Positions 1 through 9,000 of a DNA stretch of 45,476 bases are shown here, piece by piece; position 1 is the stretch's first letter; every line of letters starts with the position of its first letter. Position numbers and translations under genes: made by a program. This DNA is from Bacteroidales bacterium. Its GTDB lineage: Bacteria > Bacteroidota > Bacteroidia > Bacteroidales > WCHB1-69. The stretch is from contig JAGCVQ010000085.1 in assembly GCA_017962275.1 (NCBI GenBank), positions 1-45,476 on the forward strand, in the 5' to 3' direction. Under the pieces are notes generated by a model. The model was not told the DNA's origin. It saw only the letters and a program-made list of their open reading frames with translations, and ran no database searches.

Positions 1-290
1 ATAGTCATTGGCTTACGAGTATATTGTCAGCGGGCGGAGGTTCCGCTCGACGCTTTCGCGTCTCACGGAATGACGGTGCCGCGCCAGAGAGGTGCAGGGG
101 AAAAAGAAGGGCGGCGGAGAAAAAGTGTCTGGCAACGGAGCACCCCCATCCGCCGCCCTTCTTTTTCCCTTTTTGCTCCTGCGGCGGTCCGTCATTCCGC
201 CGCGAACGCAGTGAGCGGGCGGAATCTCCAAAGAAACAAGACAATATGTACAACTTTCGCTGATGAGCAGTAGCGTGCCTAACCCTATAA
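1..290. repeat. Long direct repeat, copy 1 (cut by window start)
   Basis: Bases 1 to about 283 match 9568-9850 at a constant offset of 9567 with no insertion or deletion and only about ten substitutions. The copy probably starts before the window, because the sequence just before 9568 includes a palindrome (ATGACTATATAGTCAT type) of which only the tail is seen here. It contains no credible gene. The two copies bracket the five exported-protein genes. The MITE-like palindrome inside it is listed separately. Confidence 0.9.
36..229. mobile_element. MITE-like palindromic element, copy 1
   Basis: The outer arms 36-76 and 189-229 are imperfect 41-bp inverted repeats, beginning GGAGGTTCCGC and ending GCGGAATCTCC, with identical inner ends (CGGAATGACGG and its complement). 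Inside lies a perfect 20-bp inverted repeat, 99-118 with 149-168, with a 30-base loop. No protein is encoded. The structure resembles a non-autonomous transposable element or a large REP-like palindrome; transcribed, it would fold into one long hairpin. Mobility is inferred from a second near-identical copy at 9603-9796. Confidence 0.65.
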
Positions 291-358
291 CCCTGTAACC
301 CTATAACCCCCTAACCCTCTATCAAACACTTTTTGTTGAAAAAAAATTCTTCACCTGC

Positions 359-387
359 TTGCGGAATGAAAAAAAATACTATTTTTG
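359..387 (+). promoter_or_regulatory. Bacteroidota-type promoter of the exported-protein operon
   Basis: A -33 TTG (359-361) is followed after 18 bases by TATTTTTG (380-387), which fits the TAnnTTTG -7 box of the Bacteroidota primary sigma factor. Transcription would start near 394, giving a 5' leader of about 225 bases before the start codon at 619. No known riboswitch was recognised in that leader, which is AT-rich near its end. Bases 280-325 upstream hold CCCTATAAC/CCCTGTAAC-type tandem repeats. Confidence 0.65.
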
Positions 388-618
388 CAAGTTGATAGTT
401 TGTATGTGTAGAACTATATTTTGTATTTGCAACTATCTGAATGTTAGGCAATTGGGGTTTGTTCCCGGTTTGCTGGTTGGTGTTTGTGGGGGAGAAAATG
501 TAACTTTTTGCGCCCGGAAGGACGTATAGGTATAGTGCTGAAAAAGAAAAATTGAAGAAATAAAGAGAAGAAAAGACAAGTTTCAAGACGAAAATAATAA
601 CGTAAAAAAAATATTAAT

Positions 619-1929
619 ATGAAAAAGATTTTAACCCTTTTCGCAATGTCCCTGCTTAGTTGGGGCATGCTTTCCGCTCAAACGAAAGCGACGGCGGATC
701 AACCTGTAGCTGATGATCAACAGGAAGGAATGGAGTTTGTGTTAGAGGAGGATTTCCCCTTCGAACCGACGTTCAACTTCCAGGCGGTGATTCGCGACGC
801 CGACACCCTGTATCACGAACAGACCGTTAACGCTAAAGTGCAGGTTGTTGAGAGACCCGTCCTGCTGCAACTCGTTAACAACGGTACTACTGAAGAGACG
901 ACCGATCAAGGAAATTTTATTCCCGTAGCCAATGTTAATAATAAGATTGTCTATACGGAGTACCATGACGGCCTTAAGACCTCAAAGAACGGTCTTGTCT
1001 CTTTAGTCATCGGTAAAGGCGAAGTCGATGTAGAACAAAATACGATTTACAACTTCTTCCAGGTGAATTGGAGCAACGCTTTCATCGTGGTTACCTTCAC
1101 GGATGAAAATGAATACGAACTGCAAGTGGACACCATCAACGTGACGGCAGTTCCCTACGCTTTGCAGTCCGGCAGCGCCAAGCTCTCCACCGAGCAAATT
1201 GCTGAATATGCGGCCAATGTTCTGGAACAGGCTGATGTGACGGAGATCGTCAACACCATTGTGGCCAACGAGGAACTGAAAGACGCCATCAAGGCGAAGC
1301 TTCTGGATTACCTGAAATCCGCCGACGGCAAGGCTAACGCTATGAAAGTGGCGGAAGATTATCTCACGCATCTCGACAGCATCAACATCCGCGAGGTGTG
1401 CGACGCCCTCGCAGCCAATGCCGAGGTTAAGGAAGCCGTGAAGAATCTTGTGAAGCAGTTCATCATGGATAACCGTGATCTGGCGAAGGATCTGGCTTTC
1501 TGGTTCTTGGAATACCAAGTCACTGACAATGATATCGAAAGAGCTTACAACACCATGATGCAGGTTTCTCCCGCCGTCAAGCAGGCTGTCAGAACCCGCG
1601 TCAAAAACTATCTGCTCGCTCAGAACAACCGTCACTACCTCTACGACCTGGGTGTCTATTACCTCGGTACCATCACGGAAGATCAAGCATTGTATGTCTA
1701 TAATAACTATTTCAGATTCGCCAACCAGAATGGTGTGAAAGCGCACCTGAGATCCGGTCTTGACGAATATATCAATGGTTACCTGGCCCTCACTCCCAAT
1801 GACAATCACAATGTGGAGAAAGCAGCCACGACTTACGCCACAGCTAACCTGCTCCTCATTCCCGCATGTTTTAGCGACATGACCAGAGAAGAGTTGGTGC
1901 AGTTCATTTGCAGCCTTCAACAACACTAA
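619..1929 (+). CDS. Exported VPYAL-domain protein with alpha-helical repeats (operon gene 1)
   Basis: A 436-residue exported protein. It has a clear signal peptide (residues 1-20, ending LSAQ). Residues about 50-190 form a beta-rich domain (FQAVIRDADTLYHEQTVNAKVQV, then VPYALQSG at 178-185) typical of the N-terminal domain of many Bacteroidota extracellular proteins. From about 195 to the end it is helical and built from loose repeats of about 40 residues (N..VKEAVKNLVKQF-type helices followed by YL/YQ..T..D..). It resembles the genes at 3151 and 4275 and is probably a paralogue. No catalytic motif and no type IX sorting tail is seen. It is the first gene of a four-gene tandem (gaps of 65, 34 and 44 bases). 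The function is unknown; a cell-surface or extracellular structural or binding role is inferred from export alone. Confidence 0.85.
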   Translation: MKKILTLFAMSLLSWGMLSAQTKATADQPVADDQQEGMEFVLEEDFPFEPTFNFQAVIRDADTLYHEQTVNAKVQVVERPVLLQLVNNGTTEETTDQGNFIPVANVNNKIVYTEYHDGLKTSKNGLVSLVIGKGEVDVEQNTIYNFFQVNWSNAFIVVTFTDENEYELQVDTINVTAVPYALQSGSAKLSTEQIAEYAANVLEQADVTEIVNTIVANEELKDAIKAKLLDYLKSADGKANAMKVAEDYLTHLDSINIREVCDALAANAEVKEAVKNLVKQFIMDNRDLAKDLAFWFLEYQVTDNDIERAYNTMMQVSPAVKQAVRTRVKNYLLAQNNRHYLYDLGVYYLGTITEDQALYVYNNYFRFANQNGVKAHLRSGLDEYINGYLALTPNDNHNVEKAATTYATANLLLIPACFSDMTREELVQFICSLQQH

Positions 1930-1994
1930 TCATCCCGCTATCGGTTTCTTGTTACGAAGGAGCAATCAATAAAGAATAATAAAAAAATACAGAT

Positions 1995-3116
1995 ATGAAA
2001 AAGACATTGTTCATTTTAGCAATTGTGCTGTGCGGAGTTGGAATGCTTTCCGCACAACGCCCGATGAGAGGCTTCGTGAGCGGCGGTCTCAGCAACGCCG
2101 ATGTGGACGCCTCGTTTGCCACTGTTGTCGCAGGCGAGACCAAGGACAACGGCTACACCGTCAGCGCCGAACTGCCCTTCTCCCACCTTATCCAGACGAA
2201 GTCTGAGGCTACCGTGATGAACGGCGAAAACTACGTTGACGAGTATTTCGTGTTTACCCCTGCTAAGTTCCAGAATGCAGGTGAGCACCATGCCTATTTC
2301 CTCGTGAAAGATTCCAAGAAATTGGACGTCTCCGCCACCCTTGACCTCACGGTGATTAAGTGCGGTGGAAAAGATGATTATGCGGTCTATGCTAAAGGAG
2401 CTAATTATAACTATCCTTCTGTTTACGTGAGCAATCATTGCTGGACCAAAGAGAACATGAAAGAAACGCCGAACGATTTCGCAGATCAAGCTTTCCCGTA
2501 CGACAATGATCCTGCAAATGAAGAAACCTACGGTCTCCTCTACACCTGGAATGCCGCTATGGCTTCTCCTGCAGCCACTGAACCCACTGAACCCACTGAA
2601 CCCGCTGAACCCGCTGAACCCGCTGAAACCGAGGGTGAAGAAGAGTACGCTTTCACGCAAGGTGTCTGTCCCGAGGGATGGCATATTCCCACTCTCGCCG
2701 AGATGGCCGATTTGCGTTCCAATACCGCCTTTAATTTGAACGCTACAACCCTGTGGCAGGGTACCATGGCCAGCCAGAACACCAACGCCACGGGCTTCAC
2801 CGCCCTTCCCGCCGGTATGTTCAACGACGTGCTCAACCGTTTCGAAGGTTTGGGCACCCAGACCGACTGGTGGACCGACAATGGCGGAAATGCCTCCGGG
2901 ACCACTGTCACGGTGACCGAAATCAACTATTATTGCGACCGTCCTGAGGAGAAACAGATGAATGTCCGCAACGCCATCAGCGTGCGCTGTGTGGAAGATA
3001 ATCCCCTCGCGGAACCCCAGTGTCATGAACCTCAGTTGGTGCCTGCTGACGGGGATTATAATGATGTACTTTGTTCCGAAGAAGAAGATGATGATGATGA
3101 ATATGTAGGGGAGTAG
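1995..3116 (+). CDS. Exported FISUMP-domain protein (operon gene 2)
   Basis: A 373-residue exported protein with signal peptide MKKTLFILAIVLCGVGMLSAQ. The C-terminal half looks like a FISUMP (Fibrobacter succinogenes major paralogous) domain: YGLLYTWNAAM at about residue 180, GVCPEGWHIPT after a linker, and a C-terminal ISVRCV. Between these two motifs lies a Pro-Thr/Ala-Glu repeat linker (EPT, EPT, EPA, EPA, EPA) encoded by 9-bp tandem repeats, followed by an acidic stretch. The extreme C terminus is very acidic (EEEDDDDEYVGE). FISUMP proteins are usually surface lipoproteins or secreted proteins of unknown function; there is no lipobox Cys here. It sits between genes encoding VPYAL-type proteins and shares their leader style, but its N-terminal domain (about 25-120) is different and was not recognised. 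Confidence 0.8.
   Translation: MKKTLFILAIVLCGVGMLSAQRPMRGFVSGGLSNADVDASFATVVAGETKDNGYTVSAELPFSHLIQTKSEATVMNGENYVDEYFVFTPAKFQNAGEHHAYFLVKDSKKLDVSATLDLTVIKCGGKDDYAVYAKGANYNYPSVYVSNHCWTKENMKETPNDFADQAFPYDNDPANEETYGLLYTWNAAMASPAATEPTEPTEPAEPAEPAETEGEEEYAFTQGVCPEGWHIPTLAEMADLRSNTAFNLNATTLWQGTMASQNTNATGFTALPAGMFNDVLNRFEGLGTQTDWWTDNGGNASGTTVTVTEINYYCDRPEEKQMNVRNAISVRCVEDNPLAEPQCHEPQLVPADGDYNDVLCSEEEDDDDEYVGE
2575..2627 (+). repeat. 9-bp tandem repeat inside the FISUMP gene
   Basis: Units of the type CCACTGAAC/CCGCTGAAC are repeated about five to six times and encode Pro-Thr-Glu then Pro-Ala-Glu tripeptides. The unit length keeps the reading frame, so copy-number change would only lengthen or shorten the linker between two FISUMP motifs. 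Confidence 0.85.
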
Positions 3117-3150
3117 CCTTATAGTTTCGTAAATAAAAAAAACAGATAAT

Positions 3151-4230
3151 ATGAAAAAGATTTTAACCCTATTAGTGATGCTCCTGTGTGGTTGGGGCAT
3201 CGTGAGCGCTCAAACACCGGCGTTCGGCTATCAGGCTGTGGTCCGTACCGCGGACAACGAAATCGTGGCTGAGCAGACCGTGAGTGCGGTTGTCACCGTG
3301 ACCGCTGGTCAGAATACGTACAGCGAGTCGCATGCCAATCTCATGACGGACAAGTACGGCATGGTGGGCATCTTGGTGGGCACTGGTACCAATGCTCAAG
3401 GCAATCTTGCAGCTATTGATTGGACTGCCGCTACTATTACCACCGCATTCACCGTTGATAACAAAACCGTGACGGTGGAATCCGGCATCAATGCTGTTCC
3501 TTACGCTCTCAAGGCCGGTAGTTCCAAACTCACCACTGGTCAGATTGTGCGTTATCTTAAGGATCCCAACACGACCATTGATGACTATGCGGAAATCATG
3601 CAAGCGTTGTGGAACAATGACAGCAAGAACGAAACTGCTGGCGCCCTTTGGGAGTGGATCAAAGAGAAAATGGTGGAATACATGAAGAACCATAAGGATG
3701 AGGCCGTTGAAGTGGCTGCTTCCTATCTCGCTGGCATGACCGCTGAAGATGTTGAATGGGCATACGAAAAAGCAAGTGAAAATGAGGATGCCATGCGCGC
3801 TGCTGTCAACATCTTGGCCGAGTATGCGATGCAGAACAAGGAATTTGCCATGGATGTGCTGGTCAGCTATGTGGAACAGATGAATAAAAAAGAAGCTGGT
3901 GCTGCTGCCGAGTTAATTATGGCGCATGAACAGGAGATTACTGAACTTGTAGTTCCCTTCCTCAAGGCTCATCGCACCCAAGTGGTCAACCTCGCTGCTG
4001 ATTTCTTCGATACTGCCGATGCTTCCGAGGTTAGCGGTGCGCTTCAAACGTTCAATGGTTCTAACATGAAAAAAGCTTTGGTGAACAATCTGTTCTTCAC
4101 CTATCTGGACGAACATTATGCTACCGCTATCCGCGCCAGAGTCAATGCTGCTTTGGAGAATCAATATTTCAAGAAAGTTCAGTGTGACGGTCAGGATGTT
4201 GACCTCTGTCCTCTGCTGAATAATGATTAA
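3151..4230 (+). CDS. Exported VPYAL-domain protein with alpha-helical repeats (operon gene 3)
   Basis: A 359-residue exported protein with signal peptide MKKILTLLVMLLCGWGIVSAQ. Mature residues 23-115 form the common domain (FGYQAVVRTADNEIVAEQTV, NGM/YGM turn, then INAVPYALKAG with VPYALK at 116-121). From about 130 it is helical, with repeats such as EAVEVAASYLAGMTAEDVEWAYEKA and EFAMDVLVSYVEQMNKKEAG, a period close to 40 residues. A short C-terminal segment carries two Cys (QCDGQDVDLCPLL). It is the closest in size and plan to gene 1 and follows gene 2 by 34 bases. No enzymatic motif is visible. The combination of the N-terminal sandwich with a helical solenoid is seen directly; function is unknown. 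Confidence 0.85.
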   Translation: MKKILTLLVMLLCGWGIVSAQTPAFGYQAVVRTADNEIVAEQTVSAVVTVTAGQNTYSESHANLMTDKYGMVGILVGTGTNAQGNLAAIDWTAATITTAFTVDNKTVTVESGINAVPYALKAGSSKLTTGQIVRYLKDPNTTIDDYAEIMQALWNNDSKNETAGALWEWIKEKMVEYMKNHKDEAVEVAASYLAGMTAEDVEWAYEKASENEDAMRAAVNILAEYAMQNKEFAMDVLVSYVEQMNKKEAGAAAELIMAHEQEITELVVPFLKAHRTQVVNLAADFFDTADASEVSGALQTFNGSNMKKALVNNLFFTYLDEHYATAIRARVNAALENQYFKKVQCDGQDVDLCPLLNND

Positions 4231-4274
4231 TAGATAACCGTACCATAAACATTTATCATTAAAATTAGAAAGAA

Positions 4275-5753
4275 ATGAAAAAGATAATTACTTTAATTAT
4301 GATGTTTGTGCTGTCGGTTAGTTTTCTGATGGCACAAGAGGTGTTCACCTACCAGACTATGGTGGTGGATAATAACGGTGTCCTCGTGGTCAATGAACGT
4401 GTGAGCGGAACTGTGACCATTACCGATGGCATTGCAGATCATATCTATACGAAAACATTCAACGGCAAAACTAGCCCCAATGGTATGCTCACGTTGTCTC
4501 TTGAAGACGACGAAGATGAAATCTTCAAGGCTATTAATTGGCAAAATGCTCAGATTGCTGTTACATTTGATGATGAAGGTGCAAAGAATTACACGGAAAC
4601 GATTCCCGCAGTTCCTTACGCTTTGCAGGCTGGCAGTAATGAGTTGACCACCCAGATGATTGTGGATTACCTCACTGCTCCTAACACGGGTGAGTATGAC
4701 GTTGATGTCATTTGGAATGTCCTTAAAGCTAATCCCGATTTTGACCAGGTGATTGTCGCATTGGTGGATTCCGTCAAGAACAACCGTCTTGCTGCGAAAG
4801 AGATTTTCCTCCACTATATGGCGAATGCCGAAGTGGAAGATGCCGAGGCTTTGTATAACGCTCTGCTCCAAGGCATGGCGAATGAAGGTGTTAAAGATGC
4901 TATGATGGAAGTTGCCAAGAATCTTATCGAAAGCAATAACAATAAGGAGAAGATTTACGACGTTCTTAGCGCCTATTCCACGCAGCTCACCGCCAACGAT
5001 GTGAACAGACTTATTGACGCTGTTCCCGCTGAGGTGATCGACACGCTGGTGGAAATTGCTGTCGAGTATCTGAAAGATCCTGATCATTTCGCGACTTTCC
5101 TTGATGTGTTTGGTGATTATTTGAAGAATGTCACCGTTCCCGAGGTGGATCAGCTTATTTCCGCCCTGCAGAACAATGCACCCGTTTATGCTGTGATGCT
5201 CGAACAATTCTACAAATGGATGGATGAGTATGTAGCCAAGGTTGCCGCTGACATGTACTATGCTAAAACTTGCGGTGAGGGTCCGAATGCAACTATTACT
5301 GCTGACAAACTCTGTGCGTTGGCGAATGGTGGTACTACGACTACTTGTTTGCAAGCTCAGGAGACTTTCTCAATGCCGACTCAATTAGAAGATCAGAATT
5401 ACTACTATACTGCTACTGTTATCTATGGTGGTACCGGAACCCTCACTCTTAATAATATTTCTGAGGTCTTGCGTATCTATAATCCCGGAGGGTATGAACC
5501 AACCACAGGAACAGGTTCTTGGACACAAGAAGATCCAGTGTCAAATGCTAATTATAGGCTTAGTTTAATTGGTAATGGTGAATATTTATTCGCAATCTCG
5601 GCAGATTATATTGAAGAATTCTTTACAAATGTATTCGCAAGTAATCCTGCAGGAGATAGCTCATGTACTATACGGGTTACTTTTTCCAATGTGGACTGTT
5701 TAGGACCCAATGAAACACAACCTTTCGACATTTACCTTATCTATGAGCATTAA
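4275..5753 (+). CDS. Exported VPYAL-domain protein with helical repeats and extra C-terminal domain (operon gene 4)
   Basis: A 492-residue exported protein. The signal peptide (residues 1-20, ending FLMAQ) is followed by the shared sandwich domain (VFTYQTMVVDNNGVLVVNERV, ending AVPYALQAG with VPYALQ at 113-118). Residues about 125-345 carry helical repeats (AAKEIFLHYMANAEVEDAEALYNALLQ-type units). Unlike genes 1 and 3 it continues with about 140 residues rich in Tyr, Gly and beta structure (from CLQAQETFSMPTQ), perhaps a second ligand-binding domain; this part is less GC-rich than the rest of the gene. It is the last gene of the tandem and is followed by a strong terminator. Function is unknown. 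Confidence 0.85.
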   Translation: MKKIITLIMMFVLSVSFLMAQEVFTYQTMVVDNNGVLVVNERVSGTVTITDGIADHIYTKTFNGKTSPNGMLTLSLEDDEDEIFKAINWQNAQIAVTFDDEGAKNYTETIPAVPYALQAGSNELTTQMIVDYLTAPNTGEYDVDVIWNVLKANPDFDQVIVALVDSVKNNRLAAKEIFLHYMANAEVEDAEALYNALLQGMANEGVKDAMMEVAKNLIESNNNKEKIYDVLSAYSTQLTANDVNRLIDAVPAEVIDTLVEIAVEYLKDPDHFATFLDVFGDYLKNVTVPEVDQLISALQNNAPVYAVMLEQFYKWMDEYVAKVAADMYYAKTCGEGPNATITADKLCALANGGTTTTCLQAQETFSMPTQLEDQNYYYTATVIYGGTGTLTLNNISEVLRIYNPGGYEPTTGTGSWTQEDPVSNANYRLSLIGNGEYLFAISADYIEEFFTNVFASNPAGDSSCTIRVTFSNVDCLGPNETQPFDIYLIYEH

Positions 5754-5822
5754 GCAAAGCATTGCTTAAAGCGATAGTGATACAACATAGACGGGCGTCG
5801 CAGTCATCGGCGCCCGTTTTTC
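5750..5822 (+). terminator. Terminator of the exported-protein operon
   Basis: An 8-bp perfect inverted repeat TTAAGCAA/TTGCTTAA (5750-5769) overlaps the stop codon of gene 4. Some 20 bases on, ACGGGCG...CGCCCGT (5791-5817) forms a GC-rich hairpin followed by a run of T (to 5822), a standard intrinsic terminator. Confidence 0.8.
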
Positions 5823-5829
5823 GTAATTA

Positions 5830-6050
5830 AAGGCAAGAGGCAGGAGGCAAGAGGCAAAAGTGGGTGGTCATCGGAGTTAGCCTGCCTTGATCGGAGCTGC
5901 TCGCACTGGCGAGAAACCGCCCCCCCCCTGCCCTTCGGGCATCCCCCCTAAAAGGGGGGAATTAACCACCTTCGATCGGAGCTGCATAGTCACACGTCTC
6001 ACGTCTCACGTTACACGTCATACATCATAAGTTCCACGTCCCAAATCACA
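5830..6050. repeat. Intergenic repeat cluster
   Basis: The space before the next gene holds AGGCAAGAGGCAGG-type short tandem repeats, a double hairpin (GCCCTTCGGGC, then CCCCCC/GGGGGG arms around 5942-5959), and ACGTCTCACGTCTCACGT repeats near 5993-6015. The double hairpin, the following TAGTCGGA/GATCGGAGC words and the ACGTCTCACGTC words recur at 19531-19612 after the glycosyltransferase gene. No gene is seen. Confidence 0.7.
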
Positions 6051-6055
6051 AACCA

Positions 6056-9000
6056 ATGAAAAAGCTAACATTCCTCTTCGTTTTGGCCCTGTATGTTTTG
6101 GGCCTGTCCGCGCAGAATACGGATACCGTTGGGGTGATATTCTGCGAGGTTCCCAGCATTATCGATACGCTTAGGGGCGAGACCCCGGAGTGCCCGGTGC
6201 TCGGTGTCCCTACGGTGACCCTGAATACCACGACCAATCGGGTGGAGTTCAGCTGCCCGATGACAGGAGGCTCGTCGTTTGAGGAGGTGCAGGGCCAGTT
6301 TATGGTGACTATTGACGGAGTGCCGGGACAATTCTTGGTGCAAGGCACGTTTAACGCGAACCACACGGTGCTGTCGGGTTCAGTGGCGGTGAACGGGGAC
6401 AATGCGATGTCGGGATTGGATCTCCGCGACCGCACCCTTCATGTGACGGCACGGATTTCCGGATGCCATCCTGCGGGTGCACAGGATCCTACCTCTTCGG
6501 CCGGTGTTGTTTCCCAAACGGTGACTTACAACGTGCCGGCGGAGTGTCTCTTTGTATTCACTACCAGCCAGTATCAACGGGTCAATGGGGCGTTCCAATT
6601 CAAGGCGAACTTCACGGGCAGTAAGACCGGTATCAGCAACTATCGTTTTATTATCCAAAATGCGGCTGGTGAGACGGTGACGACGGCTTCCGCCAATGTC
6701 ATCGGCAACTCCTTCGTTGCCATGGTCAGCCCTGCTTGGATGGCCTCCAACGGCGTGACGGTGGGCACTTATACCGCTATTCCAGCCGTGAATCCTGTCT
6801 ATGCGAGCTGTCCCTCTACTGGCCAGCCCATGACGTTTGAGATTCTGCCTGCTTGTCCGGAGTTCGGCTCTTTGATGGTCTATACGGACGGCGAGCAGTA
6901 TCAGCTGCGGGCTTACATCGACCTCACCTCGGTAACGTACCAGAACCCCTCGTTCGACATTACGGCTACTTCCGGCCAATATGCAGGTGGATCTTCGTGG
7001 TATGTGGATCCTTCCCATCAGTTTATCGCTACGCCGATGACGGCTCTGCCCACTCAGCAGACGGTGTTGCAGGCCACTGCTACTTTGGATGTGCGCTGTG
7101 GCGTGGATTTGGTGGACAACGGATACGTCTCCCTGAGCAGCGAGACCGTCTCGTTGACCATCCCGATGGCCTGTCCGGTATTTTACAACACGGAGGATGC
7201 CCTCTCCGGAGGTTCCTACCGGATGCTCTCCCACATCGACTTGACGGGCGGTTATGACCACCAAAACGCCCACTTTGTGGTGAAGGAGAGTGCGGATTCC
7301 ACGGACGTTTCTGCGACCTATAATGCCCAGTCGTTGGAAATGGCCAGCGCCTGGATCCCCACCACGCAGAATTTCCCGTGGGCGAACAAGACCATCACCC
7401 TCTACCCGGTGGTGGAGGTGAAGTGCGGACTCAGTATGAGCAATTATATGACCGTAACGGGTCCTGCCATTACGCGGTCGTTTGTTAGCTGTCCGGTGTT
7501 GGGAAACATCTCTTTGAACTCCAACCAGGCACAGGATCCGAATCTTCGCCGGGACACGCTCTTTGTGCAGATTCAAAACTACAATGCCGATTTGATTCAT
7601 CAGATGGTGTTCACCGTGACCAAGTTAGGCACTTCTACCTCGTCGCAATGGGTGGCGGATGGTTGGAGCGCCGCGCACGGTGCCGCCTACAAGGTGCTTT
7701 CGTTGGCCCAGCTGCAGCAGTTGGGACTCTCCACCACGGATATCGTCGCGACGGTGGATGTTCTGATGGAGGTGAATGCGAACAGTGTGGGATGTACCAA
7801 TGCTTCCGTGGACGGACAGGTCACGTTGACCGCCCTTCCCGAGTGTCCCGTTTTTCCGGGAGCTGCGGTTACCCAGGTGACGCAGGATTACGACGGAAAC
7901 ATCACGGTGACGACGCCCGTGCAATATTACAACCCTGCGTTGATTCACCATACCGGGGTGACGGGTCAGGACAGCCTCTACTTTACGGTGTATGTCAACA
8001 CCTCCAGCACCACTCAGATAGGGACCGAGACGGGTACCTTAGATGCGGTGTATAACGCGCAGACGCAGATGATGACCTGTACGATTCCGTTCATCCAGGT
8101 GACGCCTAATGCCCGTTATGACTTTGTGCCGCACATTCACTTGGACGGTTACTGTAATCCCTCCTCCGGCTCTTACGTCACGGTTGACGGTCCTTCTGGA
8201 TCGGTGGTTACCGCCATTTTGTGTCCCGCCTACGGTCCCACCACCAATGCGGTGCGGAACGCTGATGGCAGTGTGACAGTGACGCACCAGTTGGTGAACT
8301 ATAATCCTGCCATGCTGAATCCATCAAGTCTATCGAGAGTATATGGTTACGACAGTACGGGCACGCAGCGTATTAGTAACACGAATGGGGTTACCATCAG
8401 TCAAGACGGTCTGTTGAGCTGTACGCTTCCCGCCAGTAGATTCACAAACTTTGCCTCCCATAACATGATATTCAGACCCCGCATTTACCTCTCTACGACT
8501 TACTGTGCAACGTTGCCGAATAATGCTCCTTTGTCCAACCCGGTTTGCATCCCCTACAGCGACCTGCCGAGTTTCACGGGGGTGAGCCACAGTGACGGGC
8601 TGGGCAAGGTTAACTTGTTCACGAACGAGGGGGTGGTTTTGACCTCTAAGATTGTGGGCAGCGGAGTTTTTGCCGTGAACCAGGTGGCGCAGGCTGGTTA
8701 CTTGCTCTCCCGCGAACCGATTACGGGGTATGATGCCAACAAGGCTGTATTCGGAACCCTCGGAGGCAGCACAGGAGACACGTTGACTTACACGGTGGGC
8801 ATCGATTCCTGCGGCGGTGTCACCTACTATCGTCCGTTCCTCATTATGAAGGGTTGCGACCCGCAGATGGTACTTGGTCCGGAAGGCTCGTTCACAATGT
8901 GGGAGCCCGATTTCACGGTCTCTGCCGATCCGGATCACGTTGCGGCCGGCGGAACGGTCACGCTCAACGCGGTGACCACCATGAATGTGGGGGCTTGGGA

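Noticed and set aside
36-229. Structured non-coding RNA gene
   Set aside because: The symmetry is that of a palindromic DNA element, and no promoter directly before it was seen; an RNA role cannot be excluded but is not supported.
24-263. Small open frames within the 290-bp repeats
   Set aside because: They run through the palindromic arms on both strands in several frames and have no family features.
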